Origin: Gemmatimonadota bacterium | GTDB taxonomy: Bacteria > Latescibacterota > UBA2968 > UBA8231 | Assembly (NCBI GenBank): GCA_009845645.1 | Contig: VXZF01000259.1 | Span: 1 to 7,042, forward strand | Reading direction: 5' to 3' | DNA length: 7,042 nucleotides | Part shown: positions 1-6,873 of the stretch, piece by piece | How the letters are laid out: every line of letters begins with the position of its first letter | How positions within the stretch are numbered: position 1 is the stretch's first letter | Made by a program: the position numbers and the translations under genes | The notes under the pieces: generated by a model | What the model saw: the letters and a program-made list of their open reading frames with translations, nothing else | Told to the model about the DNA's origin: nothing | Databases searched by the model: none

Positions 1-2618
1 TCCAGATTGGCAGCAGCGCCGCCCGGGACGACTACGGTGCGCGCATTGGGGAGTCACTCGGAGCGCCTTTACCGGGGCGGACCCAAGGCCCGATCGTCTT
101 AGTCAACGCCGTAGATCCCGCCCTCCGGCGCTGGTATGTCAACCAAGAGTTGTTCCACGAGTACCAATGGCAGCAGTGGGAATATACCAACTACGCGAGA
201 TCCTTGTACCAGCGCTACGTAGATATTCGTCTCGAAGGAGATTCCTTTTACGACATCTACGGGAATTTCGTGACTCGTGGCTTTCTCATATACAACAATG
301 CCCAAGACCGCCCAGCTCAGTTCGGCAATACGCTGTTCAAATCGACTCGCTTTGATAACTGGTTCTCAAATGTCGTCATCGCCCAAGACAAGAAGGGCCA
401 GTACGGTTATGCCCTGACAGTGAGCAGCGAGCTGAACACGACCCTCACCCCGCTGACTTTCCGCAAGCCGACCTTCGACGGGGTGCAATTCGACATTGCC
501 ACGGATCAAGTCGAGGGCACGGTATTGTACTCGCGCATTAGCAACCCCGGTGGCGAATCTACCGCCGACCTAGAACTGCAACGCACCAACAACACCATCT
601 TGGTCGGCGGACGCCTACAGGGCCAACTGACGGACTTCGCCATACTGGGGCTGACCATGATCAACGCCCACCAGTCGAACACCTTGAGCGACGAGTTAGC
701 GGGTAATCCATTCAAAGGCGGGCTGACGATTGATCAGAATCAGACGATCGACTTTGTCGAGGTCGTTCTGCGCGACGATTCGCCAGGGGATGGGATGGGC
801 GGAGCCGCGTTCTTTGAATCTGGCTCTGACGTGGTCATCACCTATACGGACGGAACCGTAGATCGGGGGACGGATATCGGCTTTGGCCCGGCGATCTCTG
901 GAGGATTTCAGCGCGCTGGGTTCCTCGCTGCGGATGGGACGGAGGAGATCAGACTGAAATACGATTTTGACAATCCCCGTTTTACGGTGAACGCGAGCGC
1001 CCCAAAGGACTCGATCATGCAGGTGGAATTCGAGTTGGTGGTGGGCAATGACTACCAGATTTGGGCTACTTCAAACAGACAGATTAATCGGCAAGGCCAG
1101 ACCGTGTTGCTGCTGATAGAACGAGCGGCCGGGAACGTACAGGACGTGTCGAATATCCGCACTGTGGGCTTTGAATACGGCCTACCTACGGCCACCCATA
1201 TCATGGGAGCAACCTTCGAATTGCTCGATGTGCACGGCTTCAACTTCTACGGCGAGGCCGACCTCAACTGGAACTACCGGAAATTTCCCAATCAGAACCT
1301 AGCGAGGCACAGCACGAGTTCGGGGACTGCCGGAGAGCCGTACCGGCCCGCTTGGTTCATCAATGCTTGGAAGCGGGCCGGGCCTGTCTCCTTATTCGCG
1401 GAGGCCTTCGGGATGGACCCACATTACAACACCACGACATTTGTGACCGCCGGCAACGGCCAGATTGACTACGAGAGTCCGCGCCGCGGTCTAGTGGAAT
1501 TCGTCGATGACAACGACGACCACGACCGCTTCCCTGACAACGTCCGCTTCGACTTCCTGCCCGGCGACGACCGCGTCTTTCCCGGTTGGGACCAGAACAA
1601 CGATTTCATCCCCGATTTCAACCAGAACGACAACGCAGTCCGCGCCAATCGCCGGCCCGATTACGACGAACCGTTCCTGCGCTTTGACGTCGATAGGCCG
1701 GAATTCCTGTTCGGTGTTGACATGAACAACAATTTCTGGGTGGACCAGTTCGAAAACGACGATCAGCCGGACTATCCGTACCGCAAGGACCACAGAGGAT
1801 TCAACGTATATGCCGCGTATGATTTGACGCCTGAACTACAGGTAGCAGGGGGCGCGATGCGCGAGCACCAGATATCGTCGGACCAGAAGAATGAGCAATA
1901 CTACGCGCTCGTGAAAATGGACGGAAGCTGGGCGCGGTGGGGTGATTTTAAACTGTTTGAGATGTCGAAGCGAGTCGAGGACGACATTCCCGATCGCCTG
2001 CTTCAATGGCTGCCCAGCCAGTCTATCGACGGGGGCACATTGACGCAGGTGGAAGATCCCATGCTTGCGCGCGACACGTGGGTGAATCACCTCTTCGTCG
2101 GGCACAAGGTCCACATCGGCCGGACGAAAGTCGAGACGCGGATGAACTACACCCTGTTTCACCAGCTCATGGACGAGCGCACGCGCGCAGAACTCGACCT
2201 GCGCAAAAGCGACTTCTTCTTTGGGGCGATCAACAAAGTCAAGCACCGCCGTCAAATAGGCGTCTTGACTGTCGAGCCACGCTGGAAGAGCGAGTTCCTC
2301 AAACAGACGCGCGGCTTGTTTGGCGAAGAGAAGCGCGAACAGCTAAGAGAGTTGTTCAGCGTCATTGTAGAAATGGACTTCCTGACCGACAGTACGCTGC
2401 AGGGGGGCCTAGAGTACCTCTGGAACGAGGATTTCGCGGACGATGCCAACGACTTCAGGTCTGTGTCGCTGGGGCTGCAGTTGACCAACCGATCCACGTA
2501 CTTGGGGTATAAGATCGTGGCCTTGGCCGGGATGCGGTTGCGGACTAGGGATTTCGAATTATCAGACGCCGTCACGACCAACACGACTTTCGTAAGCGTG
2601 TTCGCAGGTCTGAACTAG
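1..2618 (+). CDS. Large beta-rich surface/outer-membrane protein with Asp-rich Ca-binding-like segment (5' partial)
   Basis: The reading frame is open from base 3, the first complete codon, to the TAG at 2616-2618, giving 871 visible residues. A TTG at 150 is an internal leucine codon: upstream codons continue without a stop and with ordinary protein composition (e.g. GPIVLVNAVDP), so the true start lies left of the window. The protein is hydrophilic, rich in Asp, Asn and aromatic residues, with many alternating strand-like segments and no visible membrane helix. Visible residues 1-490 look like beta-sandwich or barrel strands. Residues 498-599 are an Asp/Asn-rich segment resembling thrombospondin type 3 repeats. 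Residues 600-871 return to alternating strands and end in FVSVFAGLN, which fits an outer-membrane beta-barrel without proving it. It heads a same-strand gene series, 53 bases before the next gene. I know similar proteins only as uncharacterised outer-membrane-type proteins of uncultured bacteria. The coding call is firm; location is inferred and function unknown. Confidence 0.88.
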   Translation, partial: QIGSSAARDDYGARIGESLGAPLPGRTQGPIVLVNAVDPALRRWYVNQELFHEYQWQQWEYTNYARSLYQRYVDIRLEGDSFYDIYGNFVTRGFLIYNNAQDRPAQFGNTLFKSTRFDNWFSNVVIAQDKKGQYGYALTVSSELNTTLTPLTFRKPTFDGVQFDIATDQVEGTVLYSRISNPGGESTADLELQRTNNTILVGGRLQGQLTDFAILGLTMINAHQSNTLSDELAGNPFKGGLTIDQNQTIDFVEVVLRDDSPGDGMGGAAFFESGSDVVITYTDGTVDRGTDIGFGPAISGGFQRAGFLAADGTEEIRLKYDFDNPRFTVNASAPKDSIMQVEFELVVGNDYQIWATSNRQINRQGQTVLLLIERAAGNVQDVSNIRTVGFEYGLPTATHIMGATFELLDVHGFNFYGEADLNWNYRKFPNQNLARHSTSSGTAGEPYRPAWFINAWKRAGPVSLFAEAFGMDPHYNTTTFVTAGNGQIDYESPRRGLVEFVDDNDDHDRFPDNVRFDFLPGDDRVFPGWDQNNDFIPDFNQNDNAVRANRRPDYDEPFLRFDVDRPEFLFGVDMNNNFWVDQFENDDQPDYPYRKDHRGFNVYAAYDLTPELQVAGGAMREHQISSDQKNEQYYALVKMDGSWARWGDFKLFEMSKRVEDDIPDRLLQWLPSQSIDGGTLTQVEDPMLARDTWVNHLFVGHKVHIGRTKVETRMNYTLFHQLMDERTRAELDLRKSDFFFGAINKVKHRRQIGVLTVEPRWKSEFLKQTRGLFGEEKREQLRELFSVIVEMDFLTDSTLQGGLEYLWNEDFADDANDFRSVSLGLQLTNRSTYLGYKIVALAGMRLRTRDFELSDAVTTNTTFVSVFAGLN
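1494..1799 (+). other. Asp/Asn-rich, thrombospondin type 3-like calcium-binding segment within gene 1
   Basis: This encodes visible residues 498-599 of the first protein. It contains DDNDDHDRFPD, then DQNNDFIPDFNQND, then DMNNNFWVDQFEND, and ends with DDQPDYPYRKD. The spacing D-x-N-x-D-x-x-x-D and the 'PD' ends follow the calcium-ligand pattern of thrombospondin type 3 and dockerin-like loops. The glycine usual at the sixth loop position is Phe in two loops, so binding is inferred, not shown. The segment separates two beta-rich halves, as a rigid calcium-stabilised linker would. It also explains the long Thr-rich and Val-rich open frames seen in the other phases here, which are shadows of GAC/AAC-rich codons. 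Confidence 0.6.
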
Positions 2619-2675
2619 ATGGGCATCGGGAAGCGAAGAAATGCGTTGGGGTCGTGTAAGAGGGACTGGCGATGA
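2619..2675 (+). other. Gap between genes 1 and 2, with a possible 18-codon leader ORF
   Basis: The 53-base gap holds no terminator-like hairpin or T-run, so the genes are probably co-transcribed. An ATG directly abuts the stop of gene 1 (TAGATG). It opens an 18-codon frame, MGIGKRRNALGSCKRDWR, whose TGA at 2673-2675 overlaps the ATG of gene 2 as ATGA, a geometry typical of translational coupling. The only Shine-Dalgarno candidate is AGG at 2606-2608, about 10 bases upstream, which is weak. The peptide is basic and has no recognisable domain. It may simply be untranslated spacer. Confidence 0.2.
2659..2664 (+). promoter_or_regulatory. Ribosome binding site of gene 2
   Basis: AGAGGG lies 7 bases upstream of the ATG at 2672. 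It supports this start over the ATG at 2641, which opens a longer open frame in another phase. Confidence 0.55.
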
Positions 2676-4627
2676 AGGGAGCGAATGCTTGGGAGTGGGG
2701 AGGGCTGTTGGCGGCCGGTATTGCCGTGCGGCTCGCGCACATGTGGCAGTGGGAGCAGAGCGCTTTTGGAGAAGTGGCAGTAGGAGCTGCGGCGTACTAC
2801 GCGGGCGGATTGGGAGATGTAGGGTGGCAGTCGCGACTTTATGCGGCGCTGTGCGCAGTCGCGCTACAGGAGGAGACGGGATTGTGGGTACTGCGCGTGC
2901 TTCAGGTCAGCATCGGAGGGCTCGCCTGCGTGCTGGTGTGGTCAATCGGCAGACAGCTATTCTCGCCAGCGGTGGGCCGATGGGCGGGTATTGCGGCCGT
3001 GCTGTACGGTCCGGCGATCTACTACGGGGGCGAGATAACGCCGGCCGTGTTGGCCGCTTTTGCGGGCCTGTTGCTCCTGTGGGGGTTGGTGGGATCGGCC
3101 AGTATGGGGCCATTGAGGGCCGGAGTTATGGGGGCAGTGGGCGGCGTGACTGCACTAGTCGATTTCCGGGCGCTATTCGCCGTCGGCGCAGCACTTGTAT
3201 GGGTGATGCAGGGAAGCGGGGACCGGAGGGCGGGGTGTTGGTTTTTTGCGGGAGCAGCTCTGGTACTGGTTCTGGGAGGGGCGGTATGGGGCTGGGAGGG
3301 ACTAGTACCCTCGATCAGTGGTTTAGGACTGAAGGAAATGGCAACGCGGACGTATTTGTTTTGGCATGGTGCCGAGGTCTTGGGCGATATAGACCCCTAT
3401 CGCGCCGCTGCGCCTTCGTGGATGTTGGCTCCGCTCATGTGGCGAGCCTTGTTGGGATTTCCCTTTGGGCTGGTAGGGCCTCTGGCGCTAGTGGGATTTC
3501 TCGTCGCAGTCCGCGGGGAGGGGATGAATCGGTATCGCGCGCTGCCCCTGTTGTTTGTCGGCGCTTGGATGCTGGGATCGGTGTTGGAGGAGGCGTCCGG
3601 TCGCTCGCGACTAAGTGCGGCCTTGTTCTTGCTTCCGGGGGCGCTGGCGGCGATTCCTCTGTTGCTAAAAAAAAGACAGCGCGTTTGGGGTATCGCCTTG
3701 GCTCTGGTTCTATTGGCGGCAAATTTTCCTATTGCAGCCGGGGCTCAGAGTTCGCACGACACTTGGGCGGGTTATGCCTACCGAGAGTTGGACATGAATG
3801 CCAATGCCATTGCCGCATACGAGCGGGCCATCGAGGCCGAAGATGCTGGAATTCGACCGTACGCGGAACTGGCGAGAATCTACTTCGACACCGGCGCGTA
3901 CGAACACGCCGCGGAAATCTACCACTCGCTGGTGCAGCGACATGCCGTCAACAGGGACATCTGGATCGCGCTGGCAGAGTCGTATTTAAGGGCAGGTCGA
4001 GCGGAAGAAGCAGCGGCGATCTACGCCGATCTGGTGGCGAAGGAGAACGAGCCTTCTCTCGCGGGGAGATTGGGCGACGCCCGTGCGGCTCAAGGGGCGC
4101 TTGAGGACGCCATTGCAGCCTACCAAACGGTCGTAGCGGTCTGGCCCGATAGCCATCGCGTGCGCTTCCAGCTAGCCCGCACTTGGGAGCAGCAGGCCGC
4201 GCTGGACTCCGCAGCAGTCCACTATGGAATCATAGTCGGGTTAGCGGAGTGGGAGGGCCTTGTGGGGTGGCGGCTAGCACAAGTATTGGGCCGCATGGAA
4301 AAAGATAACTTGGGGCGAATTGAGAAGCTGTTGCGCGACGTACTGGCAGATCACCCCGATTCGGCCCCGGCTCTATTGTGTATGGCAGGCTTACTGCACA
4401 GAACCGGCCGCAACGAAGAAGCCCTAATGCACTTGCAGAGGATAGCGGCAATGCATCCAGACGAGTACCGAGCCTACGGTTTGATGGAAAGCGTTTACCG
4501 AGCCATGGGGCGACCCGAGGAAGCGGGCCGGGCCGCCGAGCTATACCGGGAAAAGCGACTGCGCCAGCGGGCCGACCGCCGGGTCTTGGGAAATTTAGAA
4601 GCATTGCTCCAAGGGGGTACCCCGTAG
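2672..4627 (+). CDS. GT-C glycosyltransferase-like membrane protein with C-terminal TPR array
   Basis: This 651-residue protein has two parts. Residues 1-355 carry about ten hydrophobic segments (roughly 9-23, 75-92, 104-118, 122-140, 150-178, 189-206, 255-280, 290-304, 316-333, 338-355). Their order recalls PMT/ArnT-like (GT39-type) GT-C transferases: an N-terminal acidic loop (FGE, 32-34), LQVSIGGLACVLVWSIGRQLF (residues 77-97) before the third helix, YYGGEITP (117-124), YLFWHGAEVLGDIDPYR (228-244) and SGRSRLS (309-315). Residues 360-630 form about eight TPR units, for example WAGYAYRELDMNANAIAAYE and LARIYFDTGAYEHAAEIYHS. The basic KKRQR (333-337) before the last helix puts the TPR domain in the periplasm by the positive-inside rule. 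Related enzymes move sugars from polyprenyl-phosphate carriers to lipid or protein acceptors. Here the expected acidic pair and Arg-Tyr-Arg-type motifs are altered, so activity is uncertain. It could instead be a scaffold. The first 1 kb is strongly G-skewed. Confidence 0.88.
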   Translation: MKGANAWEWGGLLAAGIAVRLAHMWQWEQSAFGEVAVGAAAYYAGGLGDVGWQSRLYAALCAVALQEETGLWVLRVLQVSIGGLACVLVWSIGRQLFSPAVGRWAGIAAVLYGPAIYYGGEITPAVLAAFAGLLLLWGLVGSASMGPLRAGVMGAVGGVTALVDFRALFAVGAALVWVMQGSGDRRAGCWFFAGAALVLVLGGAVWGWEGLVPSISGLGLKEMATRTYLFWHGAEVLGDIDPYRAAAPSWMLAPLMWRALLGFPFGLVGPLALVGFLVAVRGEGMNRYRALPLLFVGAWMLGSVLEEASGRSRLSAALFLLPGALAAIPLLLKKRQRVWGIALALVLLAANFPIAAGAQSSHDTWAGYAYRELDMNANAIAAYERAIEAEDAGIRPYAELARIYFDTGAYEHAAEIYHSLVQRHAVNRDIWIALAESYLRAGRAEEAAAIYADLVAKENEPSLAGRLGDARAAQGALEDAIAAYQTVVAVWPDSHRVRFQLARTWEQQAALDSAAVHYGIIVGLAEWEGLVGWRLAQVLGRMEKDNLGRIEKLLRDVLADHPDSAPALLCMAGLLHRTGRNEEALMHLQRIAAMHPDEYRAYGLMESVYRAMGRPEEAGRAAELYREKRLRQRADRRVLGNLEALLQGGTP

Positions 4628-4632
4628 CGGGG
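4620..4632 (+). other. Small stem-loop enclosing the stop codon of gene 2
   Basis: CCCCG at 4620-4624 and CGGGG at 4628-4632 can form a five-pair stem whose three-base loop is the TAG stop of gene 2. The same C-run is also complementary to GGGG at 4614-4617 (palindrome GGGGTACCCC). No T-run follows, so it is not a standard intrinsic terminator. It may affect 3'-end stability or coupling, or be chance in GC-rich DNA. Confidence 0.25.
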
Positions 4633-4687
4633 ATGTGAGAATATGACCCTATTCGACTATTCTTCTACGCGAATTTCCACAGCCGTC

Positions 4688-4707
4688 CGTCGCCAGCATT
4701 GGCGACG
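4688..4707 (+). repeat. Perfect inverted repeat (8-bp stem, 4-base loop) in the gene 3 leader
   Basis: CGTCGCCA (4688-4695) and TGGCGACG (4700-4707) are exact reverse complements around the loop GCAT. No T-run follows, so it is not an intrinsic terminator. The right arm's core, GGCGACG, recurs at 4732-4738 directly before the AAGG at 4740-4743, so the left arm has two alternative partners. Confidence 0.5.
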
Positions 4708-4739
4708 CACCGCCCAATTGGGGAGTTGTCCGGCGACGC

Positions 4740-4743
4740 AAGG
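4740..4743 (+). promoter_or_regulatory. Ribosome binding site supporting the 4751 start of gene 3
   Basis: AAGG lies 7 bases before the ATG at 4751. Its surroundings (GCAAGG, three bases, TAG, then ATG after one or two bases) resemble the initiation region of gene 4 at 6860-6876. The ATG at 4643 has only GGGG at 4629-4632, 10 bases away and inside a possible hairpin. Confidence 0.45.
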
Positions 4744-4750
4744 CACTAGA

Positions 4751-6838
4751 ATGCAAGCGCCGGCACCGTGGATCTATTTAGCGCTTGTGGCGATGGGCCT
4801 AGTCCTGAGCGGACCGCAGGCGCTTCATGCGGTCGAGAGGCTGACGCTCGGCAAAGGAGGAGAAATCGACTGGCTGGAGGGAGCGTCGAGCGGAGCAGAC
4901 GTGGAGACGATCATCCCCGAGCACCGCACGTTTCTCGACCCCAATGTCACCGAGATAGGGATCGCACCGTCGAATCTGATCGAGTTTGAGAGCGGGGATC
5001 ACCCCGAGGCCATTCTGCCCCGGCAGGTCAGAGAGGGAACCAACGTCGCCAGCCAAGTCTTCGATTTCGGAGGTTCGATTACTGCGCCTTCGGTAGCGGA
5101 TATCGAGGGAGAGGAAAAGAGGAAGATCCTCGAGAGTCTCATCACTGAGGACCCGACCGGGCTGGCTTTGGCGCGCAAGGACAACAACGCCCTCGGAACC
5201 ATCGTCAACATAGACCTCGGAACCCGCATAGGCGTCCGCAGCATCCGCTTCTTCCCCCGCAACACAGTGTTTCCCAACCCTACAGCGCCGTTCCAGTCGG
5301 ATTTTCTAAGAAAGTTCAGGATCCGGGTAAACGATGGTCTTGACCTAACCGACGCCGGCAATCCGATCTGGGAGGAATTTCTGGTCGAAAACGATAACAT
5401 TGATCCAGTGACCACAATTCCACTAAATCCGCCCCGTCTGCTGAGGTTCGTGCGGCTAGAAGCGATTTCGGGTATATCCTTCGAGCTAGAGAAGATACAG
5501 ATCTTCGGGGAGGGATTTCTTCCCACCGCCAGATATATCTCGCCCATCATCGACATGCAGGCCGGCACCAATTGGGGACAACTCCGCTGGGATCAGGTCG
5601 CAATCGGCAATGAGGAGGCTGCGAGGGTGGAGATCCGCACCCGGACCGGCAGCGACATCACACCCTTTGCATATACCCGCAAACAGGTGGGCAGAAGGGA
5701 CGCCGAGGAAATCGCGACCTCCCTTGCGAATTCGCTCGACCCGCTGACGCGGAAGGAATACATGGCCTTGCCGGTCCGGGGCGTTGTGGGAAAAGACGAG
5801 TTTGAGCGCGGGTCTGTGCGCGACGATGTAGAAAACTGGAGCCCGTGGTCGGCACCATACGACCCTGTGGTGGGCACCGGCGAGGAAGGTACGGACATCA
5901 CCTCGCCAGGCCCACGCCAGTACGTCCAAATCCGCGCGGACTTCATCAGCGAGGACCTGAACTCCGCGGTAGTGCTTGAGAACCTATCCTTCACCTTCAC
6001 CTCACCTCCACTGGCTAGGGAGGTGGTGGGCGAGGTATTCCCCCGCGAGGTGGCGGGAGCAACGGACGTGCCTTTTGTCTTTGCGGTGCGCACGGAAATG
6101 GAAGCTGGACTACAAGGATTCGACGCAATTGAGGTGCGGTCGGACCAGCCGATCAAGAGCGTTCAGGGAATCGAGATCCTTGACGGCGACCAGAACCGCA
6201 TTCTCGAACGGAATTTCGCAGTCCAAGATGCGCCGACAGCGGAAGAGGATGCAGCCATCCAAGAGTTGGATGAGAGGCGCTTCGTGGTGCGCTTTCCCCA
6301 AGTGCGCGAGAGCGGGACCGTCGTCATAGTGCGATTCGTGGGCAGGATGCTCTCTTTCAGCAATACTTTCAAGGGACGAGTGCTGCTAATTGAAGAGGAA
6401 GCGTTTCAGGACGTGCTTTCGGGCAACGCGGCCTATCTCGGCGACGACGACGCACCAGGGCGCTCCAGTGTCACTGTGCTGAGTCCACAGCTCACCACAG
6501 GGCGGCTGGTGCGCAATCTCGAGGTCAACCCCGTGGTGACCCCCAACGGGGATGGAATTGGAGATCGGGCGTCCATCAGTTTTGAAGTAGTGACTATCGT
6601 GGGCCAAGCCGGGATCAATGCCGCCGTATTCGACCTGTCGGGTCGGCGCGTGAGACAACTCCTATCTCGCTTAGGAACGAATGGCCTGTACGATCCGCAG
6701 CGTTTCGGCGACTTGGCCTGGGATGGCCGGGACGAGTTGGGGCAGCTAGTAGCACCCGGCGTGTACGTGGTCCGAGTCGAAGTTCAAGCCGATGCGCGCC
6801 GCACCGGCGCGGCCCGAGCGATCGGAGTCGCATATTGA
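4751..6838 (+). CDS. Secreted discoidin-like protein with C-terminal FlgD/CHU_C-like Ig domain
   Basis: This is 695 residues from the ATG at 4751; an in-frame ATG at 4643 would give 731. I chose 4751 because it puts a signal peptide at the N-terminus: hydrophobic IYLALVAMGLVLSG, likely cut after ALHA (residue 27). Against this, its n-region lacks positive charges, which the longer form would supply. Residues about 85-255 resemble an F5/8 type C (discoidin) sandwich: IVNIDLG, VRSIRFFPRN, FRIRVNDG, LLRFVRLEA and ISFELEKIQIFGEGF. Residues 262-418 are a second beta module, with SPIIDMQ, WGQLRW, ENWSPWSAPY and RQYVQIRADF. Residues 419-590 are further strands. Residues 593-695 form a FlgD-like Ig domain: NPVVTPNGDGIGD, VFDLSGRRVRQL, LAWDGRDELG and APGVYVVRVEV. 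CHU_C domains can direct type IX secretion, but this end lacks a clear sorting signature. It probably acts as a carbohydrate- or surface-binding exoprotein; the target is unknown. Confidence 0.86.
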   Translation: MQAPAPWIYLALVAMGLVLSGPQALHAVERLTLGKGGEIDWLEGASSGADVETIIPEHRTFLDPNVTEIGIAPSNLIEFESGDHPEAILPRQVREGTNVASQVFDFGGSITAPSVADIEGEEKRKILESLITEDPTGLALARKDNNALGTIVNIDLGTRIGVRSIRFFPRNTVFPNPTAPFQSDFLRKFRIRVNDGLDLTDAGNPIWEEFLVENDNIDPVTTIPLNPPRLLRFVRLEAISGISFELEKIQIFGEGFLPTARYISPIIDMQAGTNWGQLRWDQVAIGNEEAARVEIRTRTGSDITPFAYTRKQVGRRDAEEIATSLANSLDPLTRKEYMALPVRGVVGKDEFERGSVRDDVENWSPWSAPYDPVVGTGEEGTDITSPGPRQYVQIRADFISEDLNSAVVLENLSFTFTSPPLAREVVGEVFPREVAGATDVPFVFAVRTEMEAGLQGFDAIEVRSDQPIKSVQGIEILDGDQNRILERNFAVQDAPTAEEDAAIQELDERRFVVRFPQVRESGTVVIVRFVGRMLSFSNTFKGRVLLIEEEAFQDVLSGNAAYLGDDDAPGRSSVTVLSPQLTTGRLVRNLEVNPVVTPNGDGIGDRASISFEVVTIVGQAGINAAVFDLSGRRVRQLLSRLGTNGLYDPQRFGDLAWDGRDELGQLVAPGVYVVRVEVQADARRTGAARAIGVAY

Positions 6839-6843
6839 CCATC

Positions 6844-6861
6844 GCGCCACATGGCTGGCGC
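6844..6861 (+). repeat. Inverted repeat abutting the ribosome binding site of gene 4
   Basis: GCGCCA (6844-6849) and TGGCGC (6856-6861) are exact reverse complements around the loop CATGGC. The stem begins five bases after the stop of gene 3 and ends at the base before AAGGAG. No T-run follows, so it is unlikely to be a terminator. It may protect the upstream message or tune initiation of gene 4. Confidence 0.45.
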
Positions 6862-6867
6862 AAGGAG
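6862..6867 (+). promoter_or_regulatory. Strong ribosome binding site of gene 4
   Basis: AAGGAG lies 6 bases before the ATG at 6874. It is the best Shine-Dalgarno match in the window and fixes the start of a gene that is cut by the window edge. Confidence 0.75.
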
Positions 6868-6873
6868 TTAGGC

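Larger units (their letters stand above)
4628..4750 (+). promoter_or_regulatory. Probable untranslated leader of gene 3
   Basis: If gene 3 starts at 4751, this 123-base stretch is intergenic. Bases 4634-4680 are noticeably AT-rich (28 of 47 by hand count) against GC-rich flanks, as a promoter or untranslated leader would be. I see no clear -35/-10 pair. The rest holds an inverted repeat (4688-4707), the palindrome CCCAATTGGG (4713-4722) and a 9-base direct repeat GGCGACGCA (4701-4709 and 4732-4740). An in-frame ATG at 4643 would read through the region and add 36 residues with no recognisable domain. Confidence 0.4.

Noticed and set aside
150..152. TTG as the start codon of gene 1.
   Set aside because: The frame continues upstream to the window edge with ordinary protein sequence, and no ribosome binding site precedes the TTG.
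1491..1793. An antisense open frame rich in Val, and an overlapping + strand frame rich in Thr.
   Set aside because: Both are shadows of the GAC/AAC codons in the Asp/Asn-rich segment of gene 1.
2641..4104. A 487-codon open frame overlapping most of gene 2 in another phase on the + strand.
   Set aside because: Its translation is dominated by Arg, Gly, Ser and Cys with no domain. Gene 2 in the competing frame has membrane helices and TPR repeats. Stop codons are simply rare in this G-rich stretch.
4620..4632. Intrinsic terminator after gene 2.
   Set aside because: The stem is only five pairs, encloses the stop codon and has no following T-run.
4999..6156. Antisense open frames of up to 190 codons opposite gene 3.
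   Set aside because: They lie opposite a gene with clear domain structure and show no recognisable motifs.
6527..6838. A definite type IX secretion sorting domain at the end of gene 3.
   Set aside because: The FlgD/CHU_C-like fold is visible, but the final residues (RAIGVAY) do not match a sorting signature I can name, and no type IX component lies in the window.
6844..6861. Intrinsic terminator after gene 3.
   Set aside because: No T-run follows; the stem runs straight into the ribosome binding site of gene 4.
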